64,000 bases of DNA, taken from assembly GCA_963763485.1 (NCBI GenBank), contig CAVXOW010000005.1:868001-932000 (forward strand). The letters are read 5' to 3'. A program made the position numbers and the translations under genes. Below, piece after piece: positions 56,423 to 64,000 of this stretch (position 1 is its first letter; the number at the start of each line of letters is the position of its first letter). The stretch is from CAWCKS01 sp963763485. GTDB lineage: Bacteria; Pseudomonadota; Alphaproteobacteria; Rhizobiales; Xanthobacteraceae. The notes beneath the pieces are model-generated. The model searched no databases and was not told the DNA's origin. It was given only the letters and a program-made list of their open reading frames with translations.

Positions 56423-57451
56423 TTAATTCGTCGAGATGGTCTGCACCACGCTCGACACCGGCCGCGCGCTGACGGTCGGCAGTTTGGTATCCTTCAGGAA
56501 GGCCTCGTCGTATTGCGGCAGGGTCTGCAGCTTCGTCTTCGCCTTCATCGACACGACCTTGTAGCCTTCCGCCTTGAGCCGCGCGAGTAGCGCCGGCAAG
56601 GCTTCGCCGGTGTGCTTCTGGAAGTCGTGCATCAGGATGATGCCCTTACCCTGCTTGGCGAGCTTGCCCATCACGGTGTCGACGATCTGCTCCGGCTTCT
56701 GGGCGCGGAAGTCGAAGGAGTTGAGGTCACAGGAGAAGATCGCGACATTGCGGTCGCCGAGATAGGTCACCATCCCGGGCGGATGCTGCAGCTCGGGGAA
56801 GCGGAAGAACGGCGCAGGCGCCGTGCCGAGCGCCCAGGCCACCGCGCTGACGCCCTTCTCGATCTCGTCCTTCTGCTGCTGCTCGGTCATCGTCTTCTTG
56901 TTGAGATTGGTGTGCGACCAGGTGTGGGTGCCGACCGTATGGCCTGCGGCGGCGACCTGCTTCAGCACGTCGGGATAGAAGGTCGCGTGCTTGCCGATCG
57001 CAAAGAAGATGCCGGTGGTGCACTCGTCGGCGAGCGCCTTCAGCACCGCCTGGGTGTGGCCTTGCCAGGGACCGTCGTCGAAGGTCAGCACCACTTCCTT
57101 GTCGGCGAGAAAGTCGAGCTGCTTGAAATGCTGGAAGCCGAAGCCGGGGCCGCCGGTGGTGTCGATCTCGACCGTCCGGCTGATGCCGAGCGCGTTCGGA
57201 TTGGCGCAGGGCCGGCTCATCGACTGTTTTGGCGCCGGCGCCGGTGGTGGCGTGATCGATCCGGTGATGTCGTCTTTCTGCGTCGCCGCGGGCAGGGGCG
57301 CTACCTTCACGGCCGGCGCCTCGACGGGCTTGTACTCGGCGACCTTTTGCGCCGGGCTCGGTGCGGGCGTCCCGCCTGCACGCAACGTCCAAACTCCACC
57401 AGCGATCCCGAACGCGACGAACGCGACAGTAACCCCTACCGCAATACGCAT
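56423..57451 (-). CDS. Polysaccharide deacetylase family protein (NodB homology domain), membrane-anchored
   Basis: This 342-residue protein has an N-terminal anchor or signal segment (MRIAVGVTVAFVAFGIAGGV), a Pro/Ala-rich linker to about residue 85, and a NodB domain. It carries the metal/catalytic motif VVLTFDDGPWQGHT, the second motif GTHTWSHTNLNKK, and the later APFFRFPELQHPPG. It ends after IILMHDFQKHTGEALP. It deacetylates a polysaccharide or peptidoglycan-like sugar outside the membrane. It is a general family member and not the nodulation NodB. The ATG 57451 has GGAG eight bases before. Confidence 0.9.
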   Translation of the reverse strand: MRIAVGVTVAFVAFGIAGGVWTLRAGGTPAPSPAQKVAEYKPVEAPAVKVAPLPAATQKDDITGSITPPPAPAPKQSMSRPCANPNALGISRTVEIDTTGGPGFGFQHFKQLDFLADKEVVLTFDDGPWQGHTQAVLKALADECTTGIFFAIGKHATFYPDVLKQVAAAGHTVGTHTWSHTNLNKKTMTEQQQKDEIEKGVSAVAWALGTAPAPFFRFPELQHPPGMVTYLGDRNVAIFSCDLNSFDFRAQKPEQIVDTVMGKLAKQGKGIILMHDFQKHTGEALPALLARLKAEGYKVVSMKAKTKLQTLPQYDEAFLKDTKLPTVSARPVSSVVQTISTN

Positions 57452-57698
57452 ACGAACACTCCGCAACTCAACGCAACCAACCCACGGATTTCGCGGGCAT
57501 TCGTTGCGTTTTAGTCAAACAATGGAAACCGTCCGTTAACGGTGAACGGACCGTTGCGCGCCGGGGTGTCGGAGGCTTTGGTGCGCCGCGGCGTTTGCAA
57601 TTCGCTAACCATTTTGGTTGCGGTGGCCGGGCGTGGTCCTATCCTGAAGCTTCAGACGCGATCCGCGCGTCTGCAAAAAAAGATCCGGGAGATACGCC

Positions 57699-59327
57699 AT
57701 GATCGGACGTCGAACTCTGCTCGCTTTGGCGGGCAGTGCCGCCATTTCTGCCATCGCCGGTAAAGCCGCCGCGCAAACCTCGGCCTCGGACGCGCCGATC
57801 GCGAGTACGCGATATGGCAAGGTGCGTGGCGTGACCCAGGACGGCGTTCATGTCTTCAAGGGTATTCGCTACGGCGCCTCTACGGCCGGCGCCAATCGCT
57901 TCCGGCCGCCGAAGCCGCCGGAACCGTGGACCGATGTGCGCGACGCGCTGGCCTTTCCGCCGATGTCGCCGCAGCCACCGATCGCGGTGAGCAAGCTGTT
58001 TGCGTCATGGACCTTCGACACCGAGGTCAGCGAAGATTGTCTTGGCGTCAACGTCTGGACGCCCGCGCTGCGCGACGGCGGCAAGCGGCCGGTGATGGTC
58101 TGGTTTCACGGCGGCGCGTATTCGTCGCTGTCGGGGTCGCGCAACGTCTATGACGGCACGCGGCTGTGCAAGAAGGGTGATGTCGTCGTCGTCACGCTGA
58201 ACCATCGCCTCAATTCGTTCGGTTTCCTGCACCTTGCCGACATCGCGCCCGAGTTCGCCGATGCCGGCAACGCCGGCATGCTCGATCTGGTCGCGGCCCT
58301 GCAGTGGGTACGCGACAACATCGCCGAGTTCGGCGGCGATCCCGGCAACGTCACGATCTTCGGGCAGTCCGGCGGTGGTGGCAAGGTATCGACGATGATG
58401 GCGATGCCGGCGGCCAAGGGCCTGTTCCATCGTGCCATCGTGCAAAGCGGCTCTTATGCGCGCAACGCCCATCTCGAGGCGATGAAGCCAGCTGAGGCGA
58501 GCGAGCACACGCGCGCGCTGCTGGCAGCACTCGAGATCGCACCTGCGGACGCCGCAAAGAAGCTGGTCGAGCTGCCGATGGACGCGCTCGTGGCGGGGAC
58601 CAAGAAAGTCTCTAGCCTGTGGTGGGCGCCCGTGGCCGACGGGCGCACGCTGCCGTCCGGCCCGTGGTGGCCCGAGGCGCCCGCGATGTCGGCGAGCGTT
58701 CCGCTGATGATCGGCACCACCGAAACCGAGATGACGTTGCTCATCGGGGCCGGTGACGCCTCGACGTTCACGCTGGACGATGCCGCCTTGCGCCAGCGTC
58801 TTGCGACCTACATGGCGGCGGACGATGTCGAGCCCGTCATTCAGGCGTTCAAGGCGACGCGTCCCAACGCCACGCCGAGTGATCTGTTCTTCGCTATCAC
58901 AACGGCGATCCCGTTCCGCCGCGGCGCCTGGCAGCAGGCCGAACGCAAGGCGGCGCAGAACGCGGCGCCAGTCTACCTCTATGAGCTCGACTGGCACACG
59001 CCGGCCGATGACGGCAAGTGGAAGAGCCCTCACTCGCTCGATCTGGCGCTGGTGTTCGACAACGTCGCCAAATCGGAGTCGGCTGTCGGCACCGGACCCG
59101 AGGCGCAAAAGGTCGCTGACCAGATGAGCGCGGCGTGGCTCGCCTTTGCCCGCAGCGGCAATCCCAACAATCCGGCGATCCCGGATTGGCCGGCCTATAC
59201 GGCCGCGAACCACGCGACCATGGTGTTCAACGTCGAGTTGAAAGCGATGGCGGGCTTCCGCGACGACGAGCGCAAGGTTCTTGCCAACCTGAAAGCCAGG
59301 GGCGCGTTCGACCCGGCTGCGTCTTAA
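57699..59327 (+). CDS. Type B carboxylesterase, exported
   Basis: This is a 542-residue alpha/beta hydrolase. MIGRRTLLALAGSAAISAIA, followed by KAAAQTS, is a signal peptide. The oxyanion region is VWFHGGAYSS near residue 135. The nucleophile is Ser224 in IFGQSGGGGKV and the catalytic His is in KSPHSLDLALVF. The early region KVRGVTQDGVHVFKGIRYGA is family-typical, as is SEDCLGVNVWTP. The substrate is unknown; arylesters or lipids are likely. It follows the deacetylase across a divergent gap. Confidence 0.92.
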   Translation: MIGRRTLLALAGSAAISAIAGKAAAQTSASDAPIASTRYGKVRGVTQDGVHVFKGIRYGASTAGANRFRPPKPPEPWTDVRDALAFPPMSPQPPIAVSKLFASWTFDTEVSEDCLGVNVWTPALRDGGKRPVMVWFHGGAYSSLSGSRNVYDGTRLCKKGDVVVVTLNHRLNSFGFLHLADIAPEFADAGNAGMLDLVAALQWVRDNIAEFGGDPGNVTIFGQSGGGGKVSTMMAMPAAKGLFHRAIVQSGSYARNAHLEAMKPAEASEHTRALLAALEIAPADAAKKLVELPMDALVAGTKKVSSLWWAPVADGRTLPSGPWWPEAPAMSASVPLMIGTTETEMTLLIGAGDASTFTLDDAALRQRLATYMAADDVEPVIQAFKATRPNATPSDLFFAITTAIPFRRGAWQQAERKAAQNAAPVYLYELDWHTPADDGKWKSPHSLDLALVFDNVAKSESAVGTGPEAQKVADQMSAAWLAFARSGNPNNPAIPDWPAYTAANHATMVFNVELKAMAGFRDDERKVLANLKARGAFDPAAS

Positions 59328-59538
59328 AGCTAGTGCCCCGGGCCGCGCTCTGCGCGGTCCGGGCAAGCTGTTGCAACTCGGCGGCCGCGGCGACGGCGGC
59401 GCCTGCGGCGTCCGTCGTGCGCCTGCGCGGAATAAGCCTTCGGATCAAAGGTTAGTCGATGTGACGCGGCTGAGTAGGGAGCCGGCCGCAGCGCACGAGG
59501 CAGACAATGACGACCATCCTGTTGAAACTGATACGCGC

Positions 59539-59778
59539 ATGCCGTGCCGCTTGGTCATCATCATCATCGCGTCAGCTGCTCCGTCGCGCGCGGAAATCAT
59601 TTATCCATTCTGCAAGGTGGGCGGTGGCGATGTCGGCACCGGAGTTGGCTCCTGCAACTATACCTCGCTCGAGCAATGCCGTGTATCGAGCGCCGGCTAT
59701 GGCATGTGCTTCGCCAATCCGGCTTTCGTTGCGCCTCCTGCGACGCCGGCCACGCAGCACCGCGCGAAGCGAAGCTAG
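59539..59778 (+). CDS. DUF3551-like small exported protein
   Basis: This 79-residue frame, MPCRLVIIIIASAAPSRAEI, has a short signal-like start. The body (EIIYPFCKVGGGDVGTGVGS, then CNYTSLEQCRVSSAGYGMC) has the Cys pattern and SLEQC motif of DUF3551, a family common in Bradyrhizobium. A GAGG-supported ATG at 59507 lies in another frame (MTTILLKLIRA), so the true protein may begin there with a frameshift, giving a more usual leader. The function is unknown. Confidence 0.6.
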   Translation: MPCRLVIIIIASAAPSRAEIIYPFCKVGGGDVGTGVGSCNYTSLEQCRVSSAGYGMCFANPAFVAPPATPATQHRAKRS

Positions 59779-60122
59779 CGCAGCCGATACAGCGCGTGCT
59801 TCCGATTGCGCGTGAACGGCCGCACCTGGGTCGCCCAACGACCGGCTTCGGAGGCTTCAGCCCATTCCCGGCTGGTCAGCACCTTCGGGCTGTCGATCTC
59901 ATACATCGCGTGATAACGCGGGCCATCATACACGATCTTTCTCTCCTCGCCGCCGATGTTCAGCACGAACGGCTCGCCCTCCATCCGAGAGACCGCGTAC
60001 ACACCCGGTACCTTCGACAGCATGGGCACATGCTCGGTGTCGTAGACTTCGTTGAACAGCGCCTCCTTGTCGGCGTCGACGTCCATGCTGGCAACGAAAA
60101 GGTATTTTGCTTGGATCGGCAT
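59775..60122 (-). CDS. Conserved hypothetical protein, dimeric alpha-beta-barrel-like
   Basis: This 115-residue protein, MPIQAKYLFVASMDVDADKE, has ALFNEVYDTEHVPMLSKVPG and YHAMYEIDSPKVLTSREWAE. These fit small ferredoxin-like alpha/beta proteins related to the dimeric barrel (EthD-like) superfamily. The ATG 60122 has AAGGAGACGCTTTCA in front. It overlaps the DUF3551 gene end by 4 bp on the other strand. No enzyme role is known to me. Confidence 0.8.
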   Translation of the reverse strand: MPIQAKYLFVASMDVDADKEALFNEVYDTEHVPMLSKVPGVYAVSRMEGEPFVLNIGGEERKIVYDGPRYHAMYEIDSPKVLTSREWAEASEAGRWATQVRPFTRNRKHALYRLR

Positions 60123-60273
60123 TGAAAGCGTCTCCTTTCGGCTTGCGATTTTACCATCGCGAAGCAACCGCACTTGGCGAAGCGATGGCGAGAAGGCTCG
60201 TCGACGACGGGGGCGTCAATGGATATCGTTTGGAAGGTGTTATAAACGTCGGCGACGTACTAGATAACCCATC

Positions 60274-61725
60274 ATGACCTTCCATTTCGACAACAGCTAC
60301 GCCGCCCTGCCTGAAAGCTTCTTCGCGCGCGTGTCCCCAGTGCCGGTCGCGGCTCCCCGGCTGGTCAAGCTCAACCGGCCGCTCGCGGCCGAGCTTGGTC
60401 TCGATGCCGACTGGCTTTCGTCGCCGCAAGGCGTCGCGGTCCTTGCCGGGCAGACGCTGCCCGATGCTGCCACCCCGATCGCGACCGCCTATGCCGGCCA
60501 CCAGTTCGGCCATTTCGTGCCGCAGCTCGGCGACGGCCGCGCCATCCTGCTCGGCGAGATAATTGACCGCAATAGCCGCCGCCGCGATCTGCAGCTGAAG
60601 GGCGCCGGCCGGACGCCGTTTTCCCGCGACGGTGACGGCCGCGCTGCACTCGGCCCGGTATTGCGAGAATATGTCGTCAGCGAAGCGATGGCCGCGCTCG
60701 GCATTCCGACGACCCGTGCGCTTGCGGCGGTGCTGTCCGGTGAGGGCGTGCGCCGCGAGACGTTGCTGCCAGGAGGCGTGCTGACCCGGATCGCATCGAG
60801 CCATATCCGGATCGGCACATTTCAGTTCTTCGCCGCGCGCAACGATCACGACGCATTGCGCCAGCTCGCCGACCATGTCATCAAGCGGCACTATCCCGAT
60901 ATCGCCGATGATGCACAGCCTTACCGCGCCCTGCTGTTGCGCGTGATCGCTGGGCAGGCGGCGCTGGTCGCGCAATGGATGCAGGTTGGCTTCATCCATG
61001 GCGTCATGAACACCGACAACGTTTCGATCGCCGGCGAGACTATCGACTATGGGCCCTGCGCCTTCATGGACACCTACGATCCCTCTGCGGTGTTTTCCTC
61101 GATCGACCACAACGGCCGCTACGCCTACGGCAATCAGCCACGCATCGCGTTGTGGAATCTGACGCGGCTCGCCGAGTGCCTGCTGCCCCTGCTGCCCGGT
61201 GACAATGCCGCAGCCGTCGAGACGGCGAAGGCAGCACTCAGCAGCTTTGTTCCGGCGTTCGATGGCGTGTTCAGTCCGGCGATGCGCGCCAAATGCGGGT
61301 TGTCCGGCGCGGGCGAAGAGGACGATGCGCTAGTCGCGGACTTCCTGGAACTGCTGGCGGTCAACAAGGCTGACTATACGCTCGCATTTCGCCGGCTATG
61401 CGATGCCGCGGACGGCAATGCGTCCGGACTGCGCGCGATGTTCACCGAGCCGGCCGGCCTCGACGGCTGGCTTGTCAAATGGCGGCAGCGCCGCAGCGGA
61501 GGCGCGCTCGATAGCACCGCGATGCGGCGCGTCAACCCCGCCTTCATTCCGCGCAACCATCGCGTCGAGGCGGCGATCGAAGCGGCGCTGGGCGGCGACT
61601 TCGCCCCGTTCGAACAGTTGCACGTCGTGCTGGCCCATCCCTACGACGACCAGCCCGCCTTCGTCGGCTACGCCGAACCGCCGCAGCCCGATGAGCGCGT
61701 CACGGCAACGTTCTGCGGCACGTGA
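60274..61725 (+). CDS. selO: SelO/YdiU family protein adenylyltransferase
   Basis: SelO pseudokinases transfer AMP from ATP to Ser, Thr or Tyr of target proteins during redox stress. Length 483 is typical. Key parts are MTFHFDNSYAALPESFFARV, YAGHQFGHFVPQLGDGRAIL, DLQLKGAGRTPFSRDGDGRA, FIHGVMNTDNVSI with the catalytic loop, TIDYGPCAFMDTYDPSAVFS, and NQPRIALWNLTRLAECLLPL. The protein ends ERVTATFCGT with a Cys near the C terminus, where some homologues have selenocysteine. The start is ATG 60274. Confidence 0.94.
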   Translation: MTFHFDNSYAALPESFFARVSPVPVAAPRLVKLNRPLAAELGLDADWLSSPQGVAVLAGQTLPDAATPIATAYAGHQFGHFVPQLGDGRAILLGEIIDRNSRRRDLQLKGAGRTPFSRDGDGRAALGPVLREYVVSEAMAALGIPTTRALAAVLSGEGVRRETLLPGGVLTRIASSHIRIGTFQFFAARNDHDALRQLADHVIKRHYPDIADDAQPYRALLLRVIAGQAALVAQWMQVGFIHGVMNTDNVSIAGETIDYGPCAFMDTYDPSAVFSSIDHNGRYAYGNQPRIALWNLTRLAECLLPLLPGDNAAAVETAKAALSSFVPAFDGVFSPAMRAKCGLSGAGEEDDALVADFLELLAVNKADYTLAFRRLCDAADGNASGLRAMFTEPAGLDGWLVKWRQRRSGGALDSTAMRRVNPAFIPRNHRVEAAIEAALGGDFAPFEQLHVVLAHPYDDQPAFVGYAEPPQPDERVTATFCGT

Positions 61726-61835
61726 GCGGTTCTCTTTTGCTAAGGCAGATCGACGTTTTTTGCTGCGCGTTAGGGCCTCGTTAGTGAGCGAAGCTCCACA
61801 ATGTCCGGAGATCGCGCAGATATCGGCATCTCCGT

Positions 61836-62423
61836 ATGGAACTCGACTTCATTCCGATCCATTACGTCAAATCGATGAGTTAGCGCACGCTCGTCAACGA
61901 GTGGAATCGACTGTCGGGCAAGCGCCGTTTTCCTCCGATAGGGGAGTTCAAGCTCGAACCGCGCACGCACGACCCGCAGCAGCTTATTGTCTGGACTGTC
62001 GGACCTGAGAGCGGTCTCCGCAAATTTCGGACACGCTACGTTGGCAAGCACGCAACCGACGCGTCCCACCTTGCGTCGGCCGGAAAGACGATGGACGAAA
62101 TCGCCCCCGAGCCACTCAAGCAATTTGCCCTTGAGACCACAAGCGAGTGCGTCACCAGCGGATGCGCCATCTACACAATCCTGAGTACGCTTGATGCGTG
62201 CGGTAATCAGGTCGACCTCGAGCGGTTGTTGCTGCCTTTCGGTCGAGATGACTTGCGCGTCGAGCAGATCGTTGCCTCCCTGCAATTGATCAGCTTCAAG
62301 GGGGCGGTCGATCGGCGCAGTGTGGTTCAGGAGTTCGAGGCGCGATCCCGCGTTGCGTTCGTGGGGCGTATCGCCGCCATGTCGGCCGCGCCGGCTAATA
62401 CGCGACTTTCGCGAGTTTGCTGA
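61836..62423 (+). pseudogene. PAS_5-like protein remnant with in-frame TAG
   Basis: The plus-strand frame from ATG 61836 reads MELDFIPIHYVKSMS and then TAG (61881-61883). It continues in the same frame without another stop to 62423: TLVNEWNRLSGKRRFPPIGE, LRKFRTRYVGKHATDAS, PEPLKQFALETTSECVTSG, LERLLLPFGRDDLRVEQIVA. The order (NEWNRLSGKRR, then RFRYVG-like, then LLPFG) matches the PAS_5 proteins frequent in Bradyrhizobium. No alternative start follows the TAG until ATG 62091, which would drop half the domain. So it is a pseudogene or a substitution error. Confidence 0.6.
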
Positions 62424-62549
62424 ACCGCTGAAGCCGGACATCTGCGTGACGCCGCGCTGCGGCCCTGACGTATCCGTTTTTTGTCGTCCCGCCGGACCCC
62501 ATCCGTGCTATCGCAACAGGATTGAATTCGTGCGGGAGGGAAAGTCGCC

Positions 62550-62813
62550 ATGCAGTTGTCGAACGAAGGTATTCTCGTCATTCTGGTTGTCGGGCTGATT
62601 GCCGGCTGGCTGGCCGGCAAGATAGTTCGCGGCACCGGGTTCGGTTTGATCGGTGATCTCATCGTCGGCGTCGCCGGCGCATTGGTGGCGAGCCTGCTGT
62701 TTCCTAGACTCGGGATTGCGATCGGCACCGGCATCGTGTCTGAAATCATCTATTCGGCGATCGGCGCCATAATCCTGCTGCTGATTGTCCGGCTGGTTCG
62801 CGGACGGTTCTAG
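62550..62813 (+). CDS. GlsB/YeaQ/YmgE family stress-response membrane protein
   Basis: This 87-residue integral membrane protein, MQLSNEGILVILVVGLIAGW, has three hydrophobic segments, the family feature LAGKIVRGTGFGLIGDLIVG, and a Gly-rich small-helix pattern through GAIILLLIVRLVRGRF. It is a general stress-linked transglycosylase-associated type whose exact activity is unknown. GGGAGGGAAAG precedes the ATG, and the EcsC-like gene follows 31 bp downstream. Confidence 0.92.
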   Translation: MQLSNEGILVILVVGLIAGWLAGKIVRGTGFGLIGDLIVGVAGALVASLLFPRLGIAIGTGIVSEIIYSAIGAIILLLIVRLVRGRF

Positions 62814-62843
62814 CGACCCTTTCAATCGAGTTGATCGAGAAAC

Positions 62844-63686
62844 ATGCCGCAACCCGAATTGTCTGCGTCTGTCGCGTCGCCGGAAATCTTTGCTCCGGGA
62901 GAGTTCACCCCGGAAGATCTCGCTGCTCTGCGGCGTGCGGTTCAGTTGCTGGAACATCCGGGTCTTGCGGCGCGTCTTACCAATATGGTGGGCAAGCCGA
63001 TCGACCTGATCGGCGCCGCGCTGCCCGCGGCCGCGTCGAAAGCGATTGCCGCGGCCACTTCCAAGGGTCTCGACCTCGCGCTGAAGGTCGCGCTGCGGAC
63101 GATGCAGCGCACCCCCCTGGCTGGCTCGCAACTGCTGCACAAGGCGCTGGCTGCAGCGTCCGGCGCGGCCGGCGGCGCCTTTGGTCTGGCGACACTGCCG
63201 GTCGAACTGCCGGTCTCGACCATCATCATGCTGCGATCGATTGCCGATATCGCGCGCAGCGAGGGGGAGGATCTGTCTGATCCCGAGGCGGCGCTGTCAT
63301 GTGTCCAGGTCTTCGCACTGGGCGGACGGGCCGGGTCCGACGACGCCTCGGAAAGCGGGTATTTCGCCGTGCGCGCGATGCTCGCGAAGACCGTCACCGA
63401 GGCGGCCCGTTACATCGCGGAACGGGGCGTGGTCCAGGAAGGGGCGCCAATCCTCGTCCGCTTCCTCACGCAAGTGGCGTCGCGCTTCGGCGTCGTCGTG
63501 ACGCAGAAGGTTGCGGCCCAAGCGCTTCCGGTGCTCGGCGCGCTCGGCGGGGCCGCGGTAAACTACGCCTTCATCGAGCATTTCCAGGACGTGGCGCGCG
63601 GCCATTTCACCGTGCGTCGGCTCGAACGGATCTACGGCAAGGATGGTGTTCGGGCCGAATATGAGCGGCTTGCGCGGCCCTCGTGA
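62844..63686 (+). CDS. EcsC family protein
   Basis: This 280-residue protein starts MPQPELSASVASPEIFAPGE. The EcsC-type body has LEHPGLAARLTNMVGKPIDL, then AAASGAAGGAFGLATLPVELP and STIIMLRSIADIARSEGED, with a C-terminal region YAFIEHFQDVARGHFTVRRL. The family is widespread but poorly understood; the link to ABC transport and secretion comes only from Bacillus EcsC. It follows the GlsB-like gene closely and may be co-expressed. Confidence 0.9.
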   Translation: MPQPELSASVASPEIFAPGEFTPEDLAALRRAVQLLEHPGLAARLTNMVGKPIDLIGAALPAAASKAIAAATSKGLDLALKVALRTMQRTPLAGSQLLHKALAAASGAAGGAFGLATLPVELPVSTIIMLRSIADIARSEGEDLSDPEAALSCVQVFALGGRAGSDDASESGYFAVRAMLAKTVTEAARYIAERGVVQEGAPILVRFLTQVASRFGVVVTQKVAAQALPVLGALGGAAVNYAFIEHFQDVARGHFTVRRLERIYGKDGVRAEYERLARPS

Positions 63687-63749
63687 GTGCATGTCGCCGC
63701 ATTGAGCAAAGCGAAATGCGGAAAGCCTCAGACCGCGCTGGCTGCGCTG

Positions 63750-64000
63750 CTAACTCGCCTGCAGGAGGCGCCACACAATGCCGCCGACTGCGCCAAGCCA
63801 CAGCACGCCGGTTGCGGCGGCTTGAATTCCGAACCCCCTCCCGCGCTTGTTCGCGGCTTGCGAATAACCTGTCATGTACAGGAATTGTCCGACGATCCAG
63901 ACGGCGCCAAGGCCGGCCGCCACGAGATCGTTGACATAGATCGCGAACAGCCACAGCGCCGGCAGGAAGATCGACATCCATTCCAGCGTATTCATCTGTA
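63750..64000 (-). CDS. MAPEG family protein (5' part beyond window)
   Basis: The minus-strand frame enters from the right window edge and ends at 63750. It contains NTLEWMSIFLPALWLFAIYV, then WIVGQFLYMTGYSQAANKRG and GFGIQAAATGVLWLGAVGGI, which are the second half of a MAPEG membrane protein (glutathione and eicosanoid type). The frame runs to base 64000 without a stop, so the ATG at 63995 is probably internal and the first membrane helix and the conserved ERVFRVQ-type motif lie outside. Confidence 0.82.
   Translation of the reverse strand, partial: QMNTLEWMSIFLPALWLFAIYVNDLVAAGLGAVWIVGQFLYMTGYSQAANKRGRGFGIQAAATGVLWLGAVGGIVWRLLQAS

Noticed and set aside
56423..57451. Nodulation gene nodB
   Set aside because: It has the deacetylase domain but also a long N-terminal anchor and linker, and no nod gene is nearby. 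It is a general envelope deacetylase.
62091..62423. A separate 110-residue gene starting at ATG 62091
   Set aside because: The same frame extends upstream through the PAS_5-like order to 61836 with only one stop, so this is the 3' half of a pseudogene.

Overview
The window is GC-rich, densely coded chromosomal DNA from an alphaproteobacterium. It most resembles the Bradyrhizobium/Rhodopseudomonas group (Nitrobacteraceae). Pointers to that group are a transaldolase-glucose-6-phosphate isomerase fusion, a free-standing seryl-tRNA-synthetase-like amino acid:carrier protein ligase, a DUF3551 protein, a PAS_5-like remnant, paralogous CYP153-like P450s, and palindromic interspersed repeats of the kind common in these genomes. 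This assignment is inference from gene content. I saw no rRNA, tRNA, CRISPR array, IS element or prophage.

Layout. 1-2.1 kb: end of a C-P lyase (phn) operon (phnM, phnN, DUF1045). 2.35-8.06 kb: a complete five-gene dipeptide/oligopeptide-type ABC importer operon in which every gene is broken by single-base indels. 8.06-12.8 kb: a PaoABC-like molybdenum aldehyde oxidoreductase operon on the minus strand, divergent from a TetR regulator that has a perfect palindrome in front of it. 12.9-19.5 kb: nnrS (frameshifted), tal-pgi and a metY-metA methionine pair. 19.8-32.1 kb: a lipid/carrier-protein island with an acyl-CoA synthetase, esterase, GNAT-like protein, two separate carrier proteins, an AMP-forming ligase, a FabG-like reductase, an amino acid:carrier protein ligase, an acyl-CoA dehydrogenase-like flavoprotein, a MaoC-like dehydratase, a VOC protein and a luciferase-like monooxygenase. 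32.5-36.4 kb: three tandem CYP153-like cytochrome P450s. 36.7-40.3 kb: small enzymes (GFA, cupin, flavin reductase) and a secreted trypsin-like protease. 40.6-46.4 kb: a three-gene beta-oxidation operon (FadE, thiolase, FadB/J). 46.6-52.4 kb: a second, intact ABC importer of the same family, ending in a strong terminator. 52.5-64 kb: housekeeping and envelope genes (thioesterase, lytic transglycosylase, extradiol dioxygenase, polysaccharide deacetylase, carboxylesterase, SelO, GlsB/YeaQ, EcsC, MAPEG).

How the parts fit. CYP153-like hydroxylases, acyl-CoA synthetases, FadE, thiolase and FadB/J together suggest uptake and oxidation of aliphatic or fatty-acid substrates. The carrier-protein island (about 22.7-29.9 kb) is the most interesting part. 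It has two independent ways of loading a carrier protein (an AMP-forming acyl ligase and a truncated aminoacyl-tRNA-synthetase homologue) plus reductase, dehydratase and flavin dehydrogenase genes, but no visible ketosynthase or NRPS. That suggests a small pathway for an amino-acid or acyl metabolite tethered to a carrier protein.

Data quality. Frameshifts are strikingly concentrated in 2.4-8.1 kb and nearly all there are +1 insertions. Elsewhere they are sparse and mixed. I give full-length spans for the disrupted genes and mark them pseudogene, but sequencing or assembly error is a serious alternative to real decay.
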